64,000 nt of DNA, taken from positions 186,001-250,000 of the forward strand of contig JAHBYW010000002.1 of NCBI GenBank assembly GCA_019635755.1, read 5' to 3'. The notes beneath the pieces were generated by a model. That model was given only the letters and a program-made list of their open reading frames with translations. It had not been told where the DNA came from and searched no databases. Below are positions 47,731-56,112 of the stretch, one piece after another. Numbering within the stretch: the first letter of the stretch is position 1; each line of letters opens with the position of its first letter. This DNA comes from Rhizobiaceae bacterium (GTDB taxonomy: Bacteria > Pseudomonadota > Alphaproteobacteria > Rhizobiales > Rhizobiaceae). The position numbers were made by a program, and so were the translations under genes.

Positions 47731-50700
47731 ATGAAGCGCCTCCGCCGCGCGCTGCGCATCCTCACCTATCTGCTGCTCGTCGTGATCGTGCTCGGCGCCG
47801 GTGCGCTGGCCGCGCTGACGCTGACGGCGCCCGGCCGCGAGACGCTGGCCGGGATGATCTCGTCGCTGGCGTCGTCCGAGACGCAGACGGTGACCGTCGG
47901 CGGTCTGAGCGGCCTGTGGAGCGGAAACCTGCGCGTCGACCACGTCGTGCTGGAGGATGCCGACGGACCGTGGCTGGTGGCGCGCGGCGTCGAGGCCGAG
48001 TGGTCGCCCTTCGACCTCGTCCGGGGCGAGGTGAACGCCGAGCGCGTCAGCGCCCAGCGGGTGGAGGTGGCGAGGCTGCCGAAGGGCGGCGACGCGAGCG
48101 ACGAGCCGCTGGCGCTGCCGGTCGACATCGACATCCGGCGGCTCGAGCTGCCGGTCGTGGCGCTGGGCGGGGAGATCGCCGGAAACGTCGCCGAGGTCGC
48201 GGCGAGCGGCTCGTTCAGCGCGAAAGGCGAGCCGCTGGCGCTGGCGACGGACCTGAGCGTCGAGCGTCGCGATGGCCGGCAGGGCAGCCTGACCGCATCC
48301 ATCGACTTCGCGCCGGCCGACAACCGGCTGGTGGTCGACATCAGCGGCGCCGAGCCGCAGGGCGGCGTCATCGCCAATTTCCTGCGACTGCCGGGCGCGC
48401 CGCCGGTGGAAATCAAGCTCGCCGGCGCCGGACTGGTGTCGGACTGGGAGGGCAGCGGAACCTTCGCGGTCGACGGCCAGGTCGTGACCCGGCTCGACGC
48501 CACGCACCAGACCACCGACCGCGGCCGCCGCGTCGAGGCGCGCGGCGCGGGCGAATATGAGAGCTTCGTGCCGGCAATGCTGCAGCCGCTGCTGGCGGGA
48601 CAGGCGTCGTTCGACGTTGCGGCAACGCTGCTCGCCACCGGCGGCATCGACATCGAGCGAGCGACCCTTTCCACCACGGCGGCGAGCGCATCGGCGTCGG
48701 GCCAATACGACCCGGCGGGCGCGACGGACCTCGCGGTGGACATCGCCGCGGCCGACGGCCGGCCGGTGACGTTCCGGCTGGGCAGCGAGACCGAGCCCGC
48801 CGACGTGGCGCTGAGCCGCCTGTCGCTGCGTGCCTTCGGCGCGGGCGACGCGCCCGCGGTCGACGCGAGCGCGGTCGTCGCGACGCTATCGACGCGTCTG
48901 GTCGAAGCCTCCGGGCTCACCGTCAGGGCGCATTCGGACGCCTTCGACCTCGCGGCGCTGACCGGGCCGGTGACGCTGGAGGCCGAAGCCGAGGCGGTCG
49001 GGTCGACCGATCAGACGCTTGCCTCGCTGCTGGCCGGCGCGGTCAGCACCCGCATCGGAGCGACCGTCGGCGCGGCGGAGGTGGTGATCGCGCCGAGCAC
49101 GATCGAAAGCGGGACGCTGACCGGCAGCGTGTCCGGCACGGTGTCGCGCACCGACGGAACCTTCGCGCTCGACGTCAAGGGCGACGTGCTGTCCACGGCG
49201 CTGCCCGCCGCGGCGCGGCCGCTGCTGGCGGAGCGGGCGGCCATCGCGGCGACGGTGTCGCGCGACGCGGAGCAGCGGCTGTCGCTGCAGAACCTGGCCG
49301 TCACCTCCGGCGACTTCGCTGCCGGGGGCAGCGTCACGCTCGGCGACGAGACGATCGAGGCGGCGATCGAGGGCGCGCTGGGCGACGTCGGCCGGCTCGC
49401 CTCCGGCACCGGCGGATCGATCCGCTTCGCGGTCAACGCCTCGGGCGCCCGGACGGCGCCCAACGTCGAGGCGACCGTGACGAGCGAGGCCTTCACCGCG
49501 GCCGGCCGCACGATCGAAAACCTCGAACTGGCGGCGAGCGGCGTGGCCAGCTCGGCGACGCCGGCGGCGGACGTCAGGCTGAGCGGCACCGTTTCCGGCG
49601 AGGCGCTGGCCGGCACCGCGACGCTGGTGACCGAGGCCGGCAAGCGCGAGGTGCGCGACCTGGCGCTGTCGCTGGGCGACAACCGCATCGCCGGCACGCT
49701 GGCGCTCGACGACGCGTTCCTGCCGCAGGGCACGGTGGACTTCAGCCTGCCCAACCTCGGACCGCTGGCGGCACTCGCGCTCGAGCAGATCGAGGGCGAC
49801 GCCACGGGGACGATCCGCTTCGGCACGGCCGCGGGCGCGCCTGAGATCGTCGTCGACGCCAAGTCGCAATCGGTGCGGCGCGGCGACCTGACGGCGAGCG
49901 GCGTGTCGGTCGCGGCGTCGGTGCGCAACTATCTCCTCGCGCCGACCGTCGCCGGCAAGGTGACCGCCGCGACGGTGGTCTCCGGGGCGACCAGCATCCT
50001 CGGGCTCGACCTGACCCTCGGACGCGACGGCGAATGGACCAGCTTCGCGGGCGGCGCGACGATCGGCGACATCCCCGCCAAGGCCGCGGGGCGGGTGCGC
50101 GTCGCTGCGGCCGCGACGACAGTGGAGCTGGCCTCGGCGCAGGCGACGGTGCGCGGCCTTGAGGCGGTGCTGGCAAGACCGTCCACGATCGTCGTGCGCG
50201 ACGGCATCACCACGCTCGACCGGCTGCCGCTGACGGTCGGACGCGGCAATGTGCAGATCACCGGCAGCATCGGCGACCGGCTCAACCTCGACGTCCAGAT
50301 CGCCTCGCTGCCGGCCAGCACCGTCGACCGCTTCGCGCCCGGCCTTGGCGCCTCCGGCACGATCAGCGGCACCGCGCGTGTCACAGGCGCGACCGCCAAC
50401 CCGGAGATCGGCTACGCCATCGACTGGACCGGCGCGCAGACGGCGCAAACGACCGAAGCGGGGTTCGGGGCGATGACGGTGGCGTCGTCCGGCACGCTGG
50501 CCAACGGCCGGCTGCGGCTGACCGCGAGCGCCGGCGACTCGTCGGGGCTGGGCCTGAGGGGCGGCGGCGACGTCATCATCAACGGCGCCCGCACCGTGAC
50601 CATGGACTTTTCGGGCACCGTGCCCTTCGGCTTCCTGACGCGGCGGCTGGCGGCCCAGGGCCTGTCGCTGACGGGCGGAGCCAATGTCAGCCTCACCGTG

Positions 50701-51891
50701 CGCGGGCCGCTCGGCGCTCCCCAGGTCGGCGGCACGATCCGCTCGCAGGGCGCGCGCTTCACCGACTCACGATCCGGCATCGCGGTGAACGACATCGACG
50801 CCTCGATCACGATCGCCGGCGGCGTTGCGACGATCGAGCGCCTGACCGGCGCGATCTCCAGCGGCGGCACGCTGACCGGCAGCGGCACCGTCGCGATCGA
50901 CGCCGGCGGAGGCTTCCCGGCGGACCTGCGCCTGCAGATCGCCAATGGCCGCTACACCGACGGCGAGATCGTGACGACGACGCTCGACGGCGACATCTCG
51001 GTGCGGGGGCCGCTGACCGCGGCGCCGCTGCTGGCCGGGACGGTCAATCTCGGCAGGACCGTCATCCAGGTGCCCAACCGGCTGCCGACGGCGCTCGCAA
51101 CGCTCGACGTGCAGCACCGCAACGCGCCGGCGGCCGTCGAGCGGCAGGCGGAAGCGATCCGGCCGGCGGCCGCGGGCAGCGGAAGCAGCGGCGGCATCAC
51201 GCTGGACCTCCAGGTCAACGCGCCGCAGCAGATCTTCGTGCAGGGTCGCGGCCTCGACGCCGAACTGGGCGGCAGCCTGCGGCTGACGGGCCCGCTGGCG
51301 TCGCCGCGCGCCATCGGCAGCTTCACGCTGCGCCGGGGCCGGCTTCAGATCGCCAGCAAGCGGCTGGATTTCAGCCGCGGCTCGCTGTCCTTCTCCGGGT
51401 CGCTGGTGCCCGACCTCGATTTCGTCGCGGAGAGCCAGGCGACCGACGCGACGGTGTCGATCCAGGTATCGGGACCGGCGACCGATCCCCGCTTCTCGTT
51501 CTCGTCGACGCCATCGCTGCCCGAGGACGAGGTGCTGGCGCGGCTGGTGTTCGGCCGCTCCATGGGCAGCCTGTCGGCGCTGCAGATCGCGCAGCTCGCC
51601 GAAGACGCGGCGATCCTGGCCGGCATCGGCTCCACCTCGCTGCTGACCACGCTGCGCAGCAAGCTCGGCGTCGACGACATCGACGTGAAGACGGATGCGG
51701 CGGGCCGCTCCTCGGTCGCCGTCGGCAAGTATCTCAACGAACGCACCTACGTGACGATCGAGAAGGGCGAGGGCGGCGGCTCGGGCAAGGCGACGATCGA
51801 TCTCGACATCGGCCGCGGCGTGAAGCTGCGCGGCGAGGCAAGCGACAGCGGCAAGGCCAAGGGCGGCATCTTCTACGAGCGCGAATACTGA
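47731..51891 (+). CDS. tamB: Translocation and assembly module protein TamB (AsmA-like/DUF490)
   Basis: This 1386-residue protein has an N-terminal membrane anchor (about 9-33; ILTYLLLVVIVLGAGALAAL), then a very long repetitive beta-strand region rich in Gly, Ala, Thr and Asp. The conserved C-terminal TamB domain is at about 1050-1386, with RGRLQIASKRLDFSRGSLSF and the terminal aromatic FYEREY. TamB is a beta-taco bridge from inner to outer membrane that partners TamA. I chose the ATG at 47731, 10 bp after tamA; the earlier in-frame ATG lies inside tamA. Length is normal for alphaproteobacterial TamB. Confidence 0.93.
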   Translation: MKRLRRALRILTYLLLVVIVLGAGALAALTLTAPGRETLAGMISSLASSETQTVTVGGLSGLWSGNLRVDHVVLEDADGPWLVARGVEAEWSPFDLVRGEVNAERVSAQRVEVARLPKGGDASDEPLALPVDIDIRRLELPVVALGGEIAGNVAEVAASGSFSAKGEPLALATDLSVERRDGRQGSLTASIDFAPADNRLVVDISGAEPQGGVIANFLRLPGAPPVEIKLAGAGLVSDWEGSGTFAVDGQVVTRLDATHQTTDRGRRVEARGAGEYESFVPAMLQPLLAGQASFDVAATLLATGGIDIERATLSTTAASASASGQYDPAGATDLAVDIAAADGRPVTFRLGSETEPADVALSRLSLRAFGAGDAPAVDASAVVATLSTRLVEASGLTVRAHSDAFDLAALTGPVTLEAEAEAVGSTDQTLASLLAGAVSTRIGATVGAAEVVIAPSTIESGTLTGSVSGTVSRTDGTFALDVKGDVLSTALPAAARPLLAERAAIAATVSRDAEQRLSLQNLAVTSGDFAAGGSVTLGDETIEAAIEGALGDVGRLASGTGGSIRFAVNASGARTAPNVEATVTSEAFTAAGRTIENLELAASGVASSATPAADVRLSGTVSGEALAGTATLVTEAGKREVRDLALSLGDNRIAGTLALDDAFLPQGTVDFSLPNLGPLAALALEQIEGDATGTIRFGTAAGAPEIVVDAKSQSVRRGDLTASGVSVAASVRNYLLAPTVAGKVTAATVVSGATSILGLDLTLGRDGEWTSFAGGATIGDIPAKAAGRVRVAAAATTVELASAQATVRGLEAVLARPSTIVVRDGITTLDRLPLTVGRGNVQITGSIGDRLNLDVQIASLPASTVDRFAPGLGASGTISGTARVTGATANPEIGYAIDWTGAQTAQTTEAGFGAMTVASSGTLANGRLRLTASAGDSSGLGLRGGGDVIINGARTVTMDFSGTVPFGFLTRRLAAQGLSLTGGANVSLTVRGPLGAPQVGGTIRSQGARFTDSRSGIAVNDIDASITIAGGVATIERLTGAISSGGTLTGSGTVAIDAGGGFPADLRLQIANGRYTDGEIVTTTLDGDISVRGPLTAAPLLAGTVNLGRTVIQVPNRLPTALATLDVQHRNAPAAVERQAEAIRPAAAGSGSSGGITLDLQVNAPQQIFVQGRGLDAELGGSLRLTGPLASPRAIGSFTLRRGRLQIASKRLDFSRGSLSFSGSLVPDLDFVAESQATDATVSIQVSGPATDPRFSFSSTPSLPEDEVLARLVFGRSMGSLSALQIAQLAEDAAILAGIGSTSLLTTLRSKLGVDDIDVKTDAAGRSSVAVGKYLNERTYVTIEKGEGGGSGKATIDLDIGRGVKLRGEASDSGKAKGGIFYEREY

Positions 51892-52153
51892 GGCCGTGCG
51901 GGCCGTGGCCCATGCCGGGTGCAGGTCTGGCGCTTGCCCGGCCGCGTCACGACAGGTGTAGTAGCCCCGTTCGGGACCTGTCGCGCGATTGCGGCAGCGA
52001 TACCAATTTTGCGCCAACTTTGTCGCAAATCCGCGAACCGTCTCCCCGCTAAAATTGCAGATTTGACCTTGGGTTCTCCATCCGGCGTTTTTGACAACGT
52101 CAGCCGGATGCGGAATGGTAACGGGCAGAAAGCCAATAATGGGAGAGTCAACG

Positions 52154-53797
52154 ATGACCATGTTCAAGAGCAACGGTGACCGCGTCCCCGCGGCCATCGA
52201 AAGCTACATTCCGGACGCCACGTCCGGTAAGATGGACCGCCGCGAGTTCCTTGCGATGGCCAGCGCGCTCGGCGCGTCGACCGCCGTCGCCTACGGCATG
52301 CTCGGCCTCGCAGCACCGACCGAAGCCGTCGCCCAGGAGGGGAAGAAGGGCGGCGTCCTCAAGATGCAGATGATCATCAAGGAGATGAAGGATCCGCGGA
52401 CCTGGGACTGGTCCGAGATGGCCAACGTCATGCGCCAGTGCAACGACTACATGGTGCGCTACACGAAGGACTTCACCTTCGAAGGCCACCTGATCGAGAG
52501 CTGGGACGTCAATGACGACGCGACGGAATACACGCTGCACGTGCGCAAGGGCGTGAAGTGGTCGAACGGCGACGATCTCAATGCCGACCACATCATCTTC
52601 AACCTCGAGCGCTGGTGCGACCAGTCGGTCGAAGGCAACTCGATGGCCGGCCGCATGTCGTCGCTGATCGACGCCTCCGCCAAGAAAGCCGCCGCCGGCG
52701 CCATCACCAAGGTCGACGACCACACGGTGAAGCTGAAGCTGAACCAGTCCGACATCTCGATCATCCCCGGCATGGCCGACTATCCGGCGATCGCCGTGCA
52801 CCCGTCCTTCGACGGCGACATGCTGAAGACCCCCGGCACCGGCCCCTACGAGGTCGTGAGCTACGAGGTCGGCAAGCAGGCGAGCGTGAAGCGCCGCGAG
52901 GGCTTCACCTGGTGGAAGGGCGATCCCTATCTCGACGGCATCGACTTCGTCGACTACGGCGCGGAAGCCTCGGGCAACGCTGTCATCAGCGCGCTGGAAT
53001 CGGGCGAGATCGACGCCGTGTACCAGTCGGTGGGCGAGGCCGTCGGCCTGCTCGACTCGATGGGCATGGTGAAGCAGGAGGTCTCGACCGCCTCGACGAT
53101 CGTGCTGCGCACCAACGTCAACAACAAGCCGTATGACGACAAGCGCGTCCGCAACGCGATCCAGCTCGCCGTCGACAACGCGACGGTGCTGAAGCTCGGC
53201 TACAACGACGCCGGCACCGTGGGCGAGAACCACCACGTCTGCCCGATCCATCCCGAATACGCCGAACTGCCGAAGGTTCCGCGCGACATCGAGAAGGCCA
53301 AGGCGCTGCTGGCCGAGGCCGGCCAGCAGGACTTCGAGTTCGAGCTGCTCTCCTACGAGGCAGAGTATGTGAAGAATCCGGGCGACGTGATCGCGGCGCA
53401 GATGCGCGAAGCCGGCTTCAAGGTGAAGCGCACCGTGATCCCGGGCGCCTCGTTCTGGAACGACTGGACGAAGTATCCGTGGTCGACCACCGAGTGGAAC
53501 ATGCGCCCGCTCGGCATCCAGGTCATCGCCATCGCCTATCGCACCGGCGAGGCCTGGAACGAGGCCGCCTATTCGGATCCCGAGTTCGACGCCCTGGTGA
53601 ACAAGGCGCTGGCGATCGCCGACGCCGACAAGCGCCGCGAGGTCATGAAGGACATCGAAGCCAAGCTGCAGGATGCCGGCATCCTGATCCAGCCGTTCTG
53701 GCGCTCGCTGTACCGTCACCACACCGAGCGTGTGAAGGGCATGTTCATGCACCAGACCTTCGAGCTGCAACTCGAAGGCGTCTGGCTGGATGCCTGA
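52154..53797 (+). CDS. ABC transporter substrate-binding protein (SBP family 5), Tat-type signal
   Basis: This 547-residue DppA/OppA-like binding protein starts at the ATG at 52154, downstream of GGGAGAG. An unusually long, polar N-terminal stretch of about 30 residues precedes a Tat-like signal [18 protein letters not shown]_bac_5 landmarks include [23 protein letters not shown] and [14 protein letters not shown]. It is the first gene of the second peptide-type importer and is followed by a strong hairpin that probably keeps SBP mRNA in excess. It differs clearly from the SBP at 6988-8550, so a different ligand is expected. Confidence 0.92.
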   Translation: MTMFKSNGDRVPAAIESYIPDATSGKMDRREFLAMASALGASTAVAYGMLGLAAPTEAVAQEGKKGGVLKMQMIIKEMKDPRTWDWSEMANVMRQCNDYMVRYTKDFTFEGHLIESWDVNDDATEYTLHVRKGVKWSNGDDLNADHIIFNLERWCDQSVEGNSMAGRMSSLIDASAKKAAAGAITKVDDHTVKLKLNQSDISIIPGMADYPAIAVHPSFDGDMLKTPGTGPYEVVSYEVGKQASVKRREGFTWWKGDPYLDGIDFVDYGAEASGNAVISALESGEIDAVYQSVGEAVGLLDSMGMVKQEVSTASTIVLRTNVNNKPYDDKRVRNAIQLAVDNATVLKLGYNDAGTVGENHHVCPIHPEYAELPKVPRDIEKAKALLAEAGQQDFEFELLSYEAEYVKNPGDVIAAQMREAGFKVKRTVIPGASFWNDWTKYPWSTTEWNMRPLGIQVIAIAYRTGEAWNEAAYSDPEFDALVNKALAIADADKRREVMKDIEAKLQDAGILIQPFWRSLYRHHTERVKGMFMHQTFELQLEGVWLDA

Positions 53798-53804
53798 TCG
53801 ACCC

Positions 53805-53840
53805 AGACCCGGAGGGGCAACCCTCCGGGTCTTTCATTTT
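53805..53840 (+). terminator. Hairpin with T-rich tail between SBP and permease genes
   Basis: AGACCCGGAGGG and CCCTCCGGGTCT form a perfect 12-bp stem around the GNRA tetraloop GCAA, followed by TTCATTTT. It begins 7 bp after the SBP stop. Since the permease and ATPase genes follow without an obvious separate promoter, it probably terminates only part of the transcripts. Confidence 0.75.
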
Positions 53841-53891
53841 CCGACGTGAGACAGGCAACCCACCTTTCCGCTGCGGGCGAAGGGGAGGCGC

Positions 53892-54929
53892 ATGATCAAT
53901 TTCATCCTCAGGCGGCTGGGCGTGATGCTGCTGACGATGCTGTGTCTCAGCGCCGTCGTGTTCAGCTTCGTCAATCTCGATCCCAACCTGCGCAAGCTGG
54001 CGATCTTCAACACCGAGACGCGCGCCAGCGACGCGGACATCGAGAACTGGCTGGTCCGCAACGGCTACCGCGACAATTTCGTGGTCCGCTACGCGCGCTG
54101 GATCGGGCTGGCACCGAAGCAGCCCACCATCGACCCCAGCACCGGCAAGACGGTGCCGCGCTTCCGCTTCTGCGACGAGCCGACCGAGCCGACCTTCTCC
54201 GGCGTGCTGCAGGGTGACCTCGGCTGCTCGACGGCGCTGCGCGCCAAGGTGAGCGACCGGCTGCCGGAGGCGCTCAAGGCGACCGGCATCCTGATGTTCT
54301 GGGTGATGATCGTCATGGTGCCGATCTCGCTGCTGATCGGCGTGCTGGCCGGCATGCGGGAAGGTTCGCGGCTCGACCGCGGCCTCTCGGTCGGATCGAT
54401 CGCCTCCACGGCGACGCCCGAATACGTGTCCGGCGTCATCTTCACCGCGCTCTTCGCCTCCTATCTCGGCTGGCTGAACGGCTCGGCGGCGACGGCGCAG
54501 ACGCAGGGTATCTCCTTCTACAACTTCACGCTGCCGATCATGACGATGGCGATCTACGGCATCGGCTACATCGCGCGCATGACACGCGCCTCGATGGCCG
54601 AGGTGATGACCGCGCAGTATATCCGCACGGCGCGGCTGAAGGGGCTGAACTTCCGCTCCGTCGTCGTCAAGCACGCGCTGCGCAACGCGCTCATCGCGCC
54701 GTTCACGGTGATCATGCTGCAGTTCCCGTGGCTGCTGACCGGCGTCGTGATCGTGGAGACGATGTTCAACTACAAGGGCTTCGGCTGGCTGCTGGTGCAG
54801 GCGGCGTCCAACAACGACATCGACATGGTGCTCGCCTGCGCGCTGATCTCGGTGGTGCTGGTCCTCATGACCCAGCTCATCTCCGATATCGGCTACGCGT
54901 TCCTCAATCCCCGCATCCGCGTCTCGTGA
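53892..54929 (+). CDS. Peptide-type ABC transporter permease (DppB-like)
   Basis: This 345-residue permease has the DppB N-terminus MINFILRRLGVMLLTMLCLS, a periplasmic loop longer than usual (about 30-110, including RFRFCDEPTEP and LGCSTALRAKV), then five membrane segments. The coupling loop reads RMTRASMAEVMTAQYIRTAR. It pairs with the next permease, 10 bp downstream, to form the channel. Confidence 0.92.
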   Translation: MINFILRRLGVMLLTMLCLSAVVFSFVNLDPNLRKLAIFNTETRASDADIENWLVRNGYRDNFVVRYARWIGLAPKQPTIDPSTGKTVPRFRFCDEPTEPTFSGVLQGDLGCSTALRAKVSDRLPEALKATGILMFWVMIVMVPISLLIGVLAGMREGSRLDRGLSVGSIASTATPEYVSGVIFTALFASYLGWLNGSAATAQTQGISFYNFTLPIMTMAIYGIGYIARMTRASMAEVMTAQYIRTARLKGLNFRSVVVKHALRNALIAPFTVIMLQFPWLLTGVVIVETMFNYKGFGWLLVQAASNNDIDMVLACALISVVLVLMTQLISDIGYAFLNPRIRVS

Positions 54930-54939
54930 GGCCGGCCCC

Positions 54940-56100
54940 ATGACCGAAACCGTCGGTTTCCTCGAGATCGCATCCGGGATCGTGCTGCGGTTCTGGCCGG
55001 CCTGGATCGGGCTGGCGATCCTCTTCGCTGGCATCTACGCCTTCAAGCCGCGGCTCGGCCTGTTCGGCGAGCTGACCAACACCTGGGTCGGCGTGCTGGG
55101 CGTCGGCATCTGCGCGTTCTGGCTGCTCACCGCGATCTTCGCGCAGCTTGTCGCGCCGGTGGACCCGGGCATTCAGAACGCGGTCATGAAGAACTCGGTG
55201 CCCGGCGGCGTCGATCCCGCGACGGGCAGGGTATTCCTGCTGGGCGCTGACCTCTACGGCCGCGACGTGTTCAGCCGCATGGTCTACGGCGCGCGCATCG
55301 TGCTGACCATCGCGCCGGCGGCGACGCTGATCGCGGTGCTCGTCGGTGCCACGCTCGGCCTGCCCGCCGGCTATTTCGGCGGCAAGATCGACAGCCTGCT
55401 CTCCTTCCTCGCCAACCTCGTGCTGGCGTTCCCGGTCATCCTGCTGTTCTACCTGCTGGTGACGCCCGGCATCATGGACACGCCGATCCCGTACGCGATG
55501 GCCGGCGTGCTCTTCCTGTTCCCGATCGTCTTCTTCGGCGTGCTCTTCTACACCCGGTTCAGCACGCGACCCGAACGGCTCTACCTGGCGCTCGGCATCA
55601 CGCTCGTCCTCGGCGCCTGGATCTATTCCGGCCTCGTGTTCGACGCCGATCCGCTGGGCATCGTGTCGATCGAGCCGAACGAGCTGAACATCTTCGTGGC
55701 GGTCGTGTTCGCGTCGAGCCCCGGCGTCTACCGCATCGTCCGCGGACTGACGCTCGACATCAAGACGCGCGACTACGTCTCCGCCGCGCAGACACGCGGC
55801 GAGACGCCCTGGTACATCATGCTGTGGGAGATCCTGCCGAACGCGCGCGGGCCGCTGATCGTCGATACCTGCCTGCGCATCGGCTACACCACCATCCTGC
55901 TCGGCACGCTGGGTTTCTTCGGCCTCGGCATGGGTCCGGAAAGCCCCGACTGGGGCACCGCGATCAAGGACGGCAGCAAGGTGGCGCAGCTGCGACTCTA
56001 CTACTGGCAGGGCGTGACGCCCGCCATCGCGCTGATGTCGCTGGTGCTCGGCCTCAACCTTCTGGCCGACGCGCTGCGCGAAGAATCGCTGCGGGATTAA
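54940..56100 (+). CDS. Peptide-type ABC transporter permease (DppC-like)
   Basis: This 386-residue permease is longer than usual DppC proteins (about 290-300). The extra length comes from an added N-terminal membrane segment (FWPAWIGLAILFAGIYAF) and an extra central hydrophobic region (about 185-230) between the core segments. The core motif LYGRDVFSRMVYGARIV and the coupling region RGLTLDIKTRDYVSAA are intact. It ends with the usual GLNLLADALREESLRD. Confidence 0.92.
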   Translation: MTETVGFLEIASGIVLRFWPAWIGLAILFAGIYAFKPRLGLFGELTNTWVGVLGVGICAFWLLTAIFAQLVAPVDPGIQNAVMKNSVPGGVDPATGRVFLLGADLYGRDVFSRMVYGARIVLTIAPAATLIAVLVGATLGLPAGYFGGKIDSLLSFLANLVLAFPVILLFYLLVTPGIMDTPIPYAMAGVLFLFPIVFFGVLFYTRFSTRPERLYLALGITLVLGAWIYSGLVFDADPLGIVSIEPNELNIFVAVVFASSPGVYRIVRGLTLDIKTRDYVSAAQTRGETPWYIMLWEILPNARGPLIVDTCLRIGYTTILLGTLGFFGLGMGPESPDWGTAIKDGSKVAQLRLYYWQGVTPAIALMSLVLGLNLLADALREESLRD

Positions 56101-56112
56101 GGGAGAGCGGTG

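Noticed and set aside
52000-52150. Possible riboswitch or small RNA upstream of the second peptide SBP gene
   Set aside because: A weak stem near 51955-51985 is visible but no conserved riboswitch pattern; a structured-RNA covariance search of 51892-52153 would be decisive.
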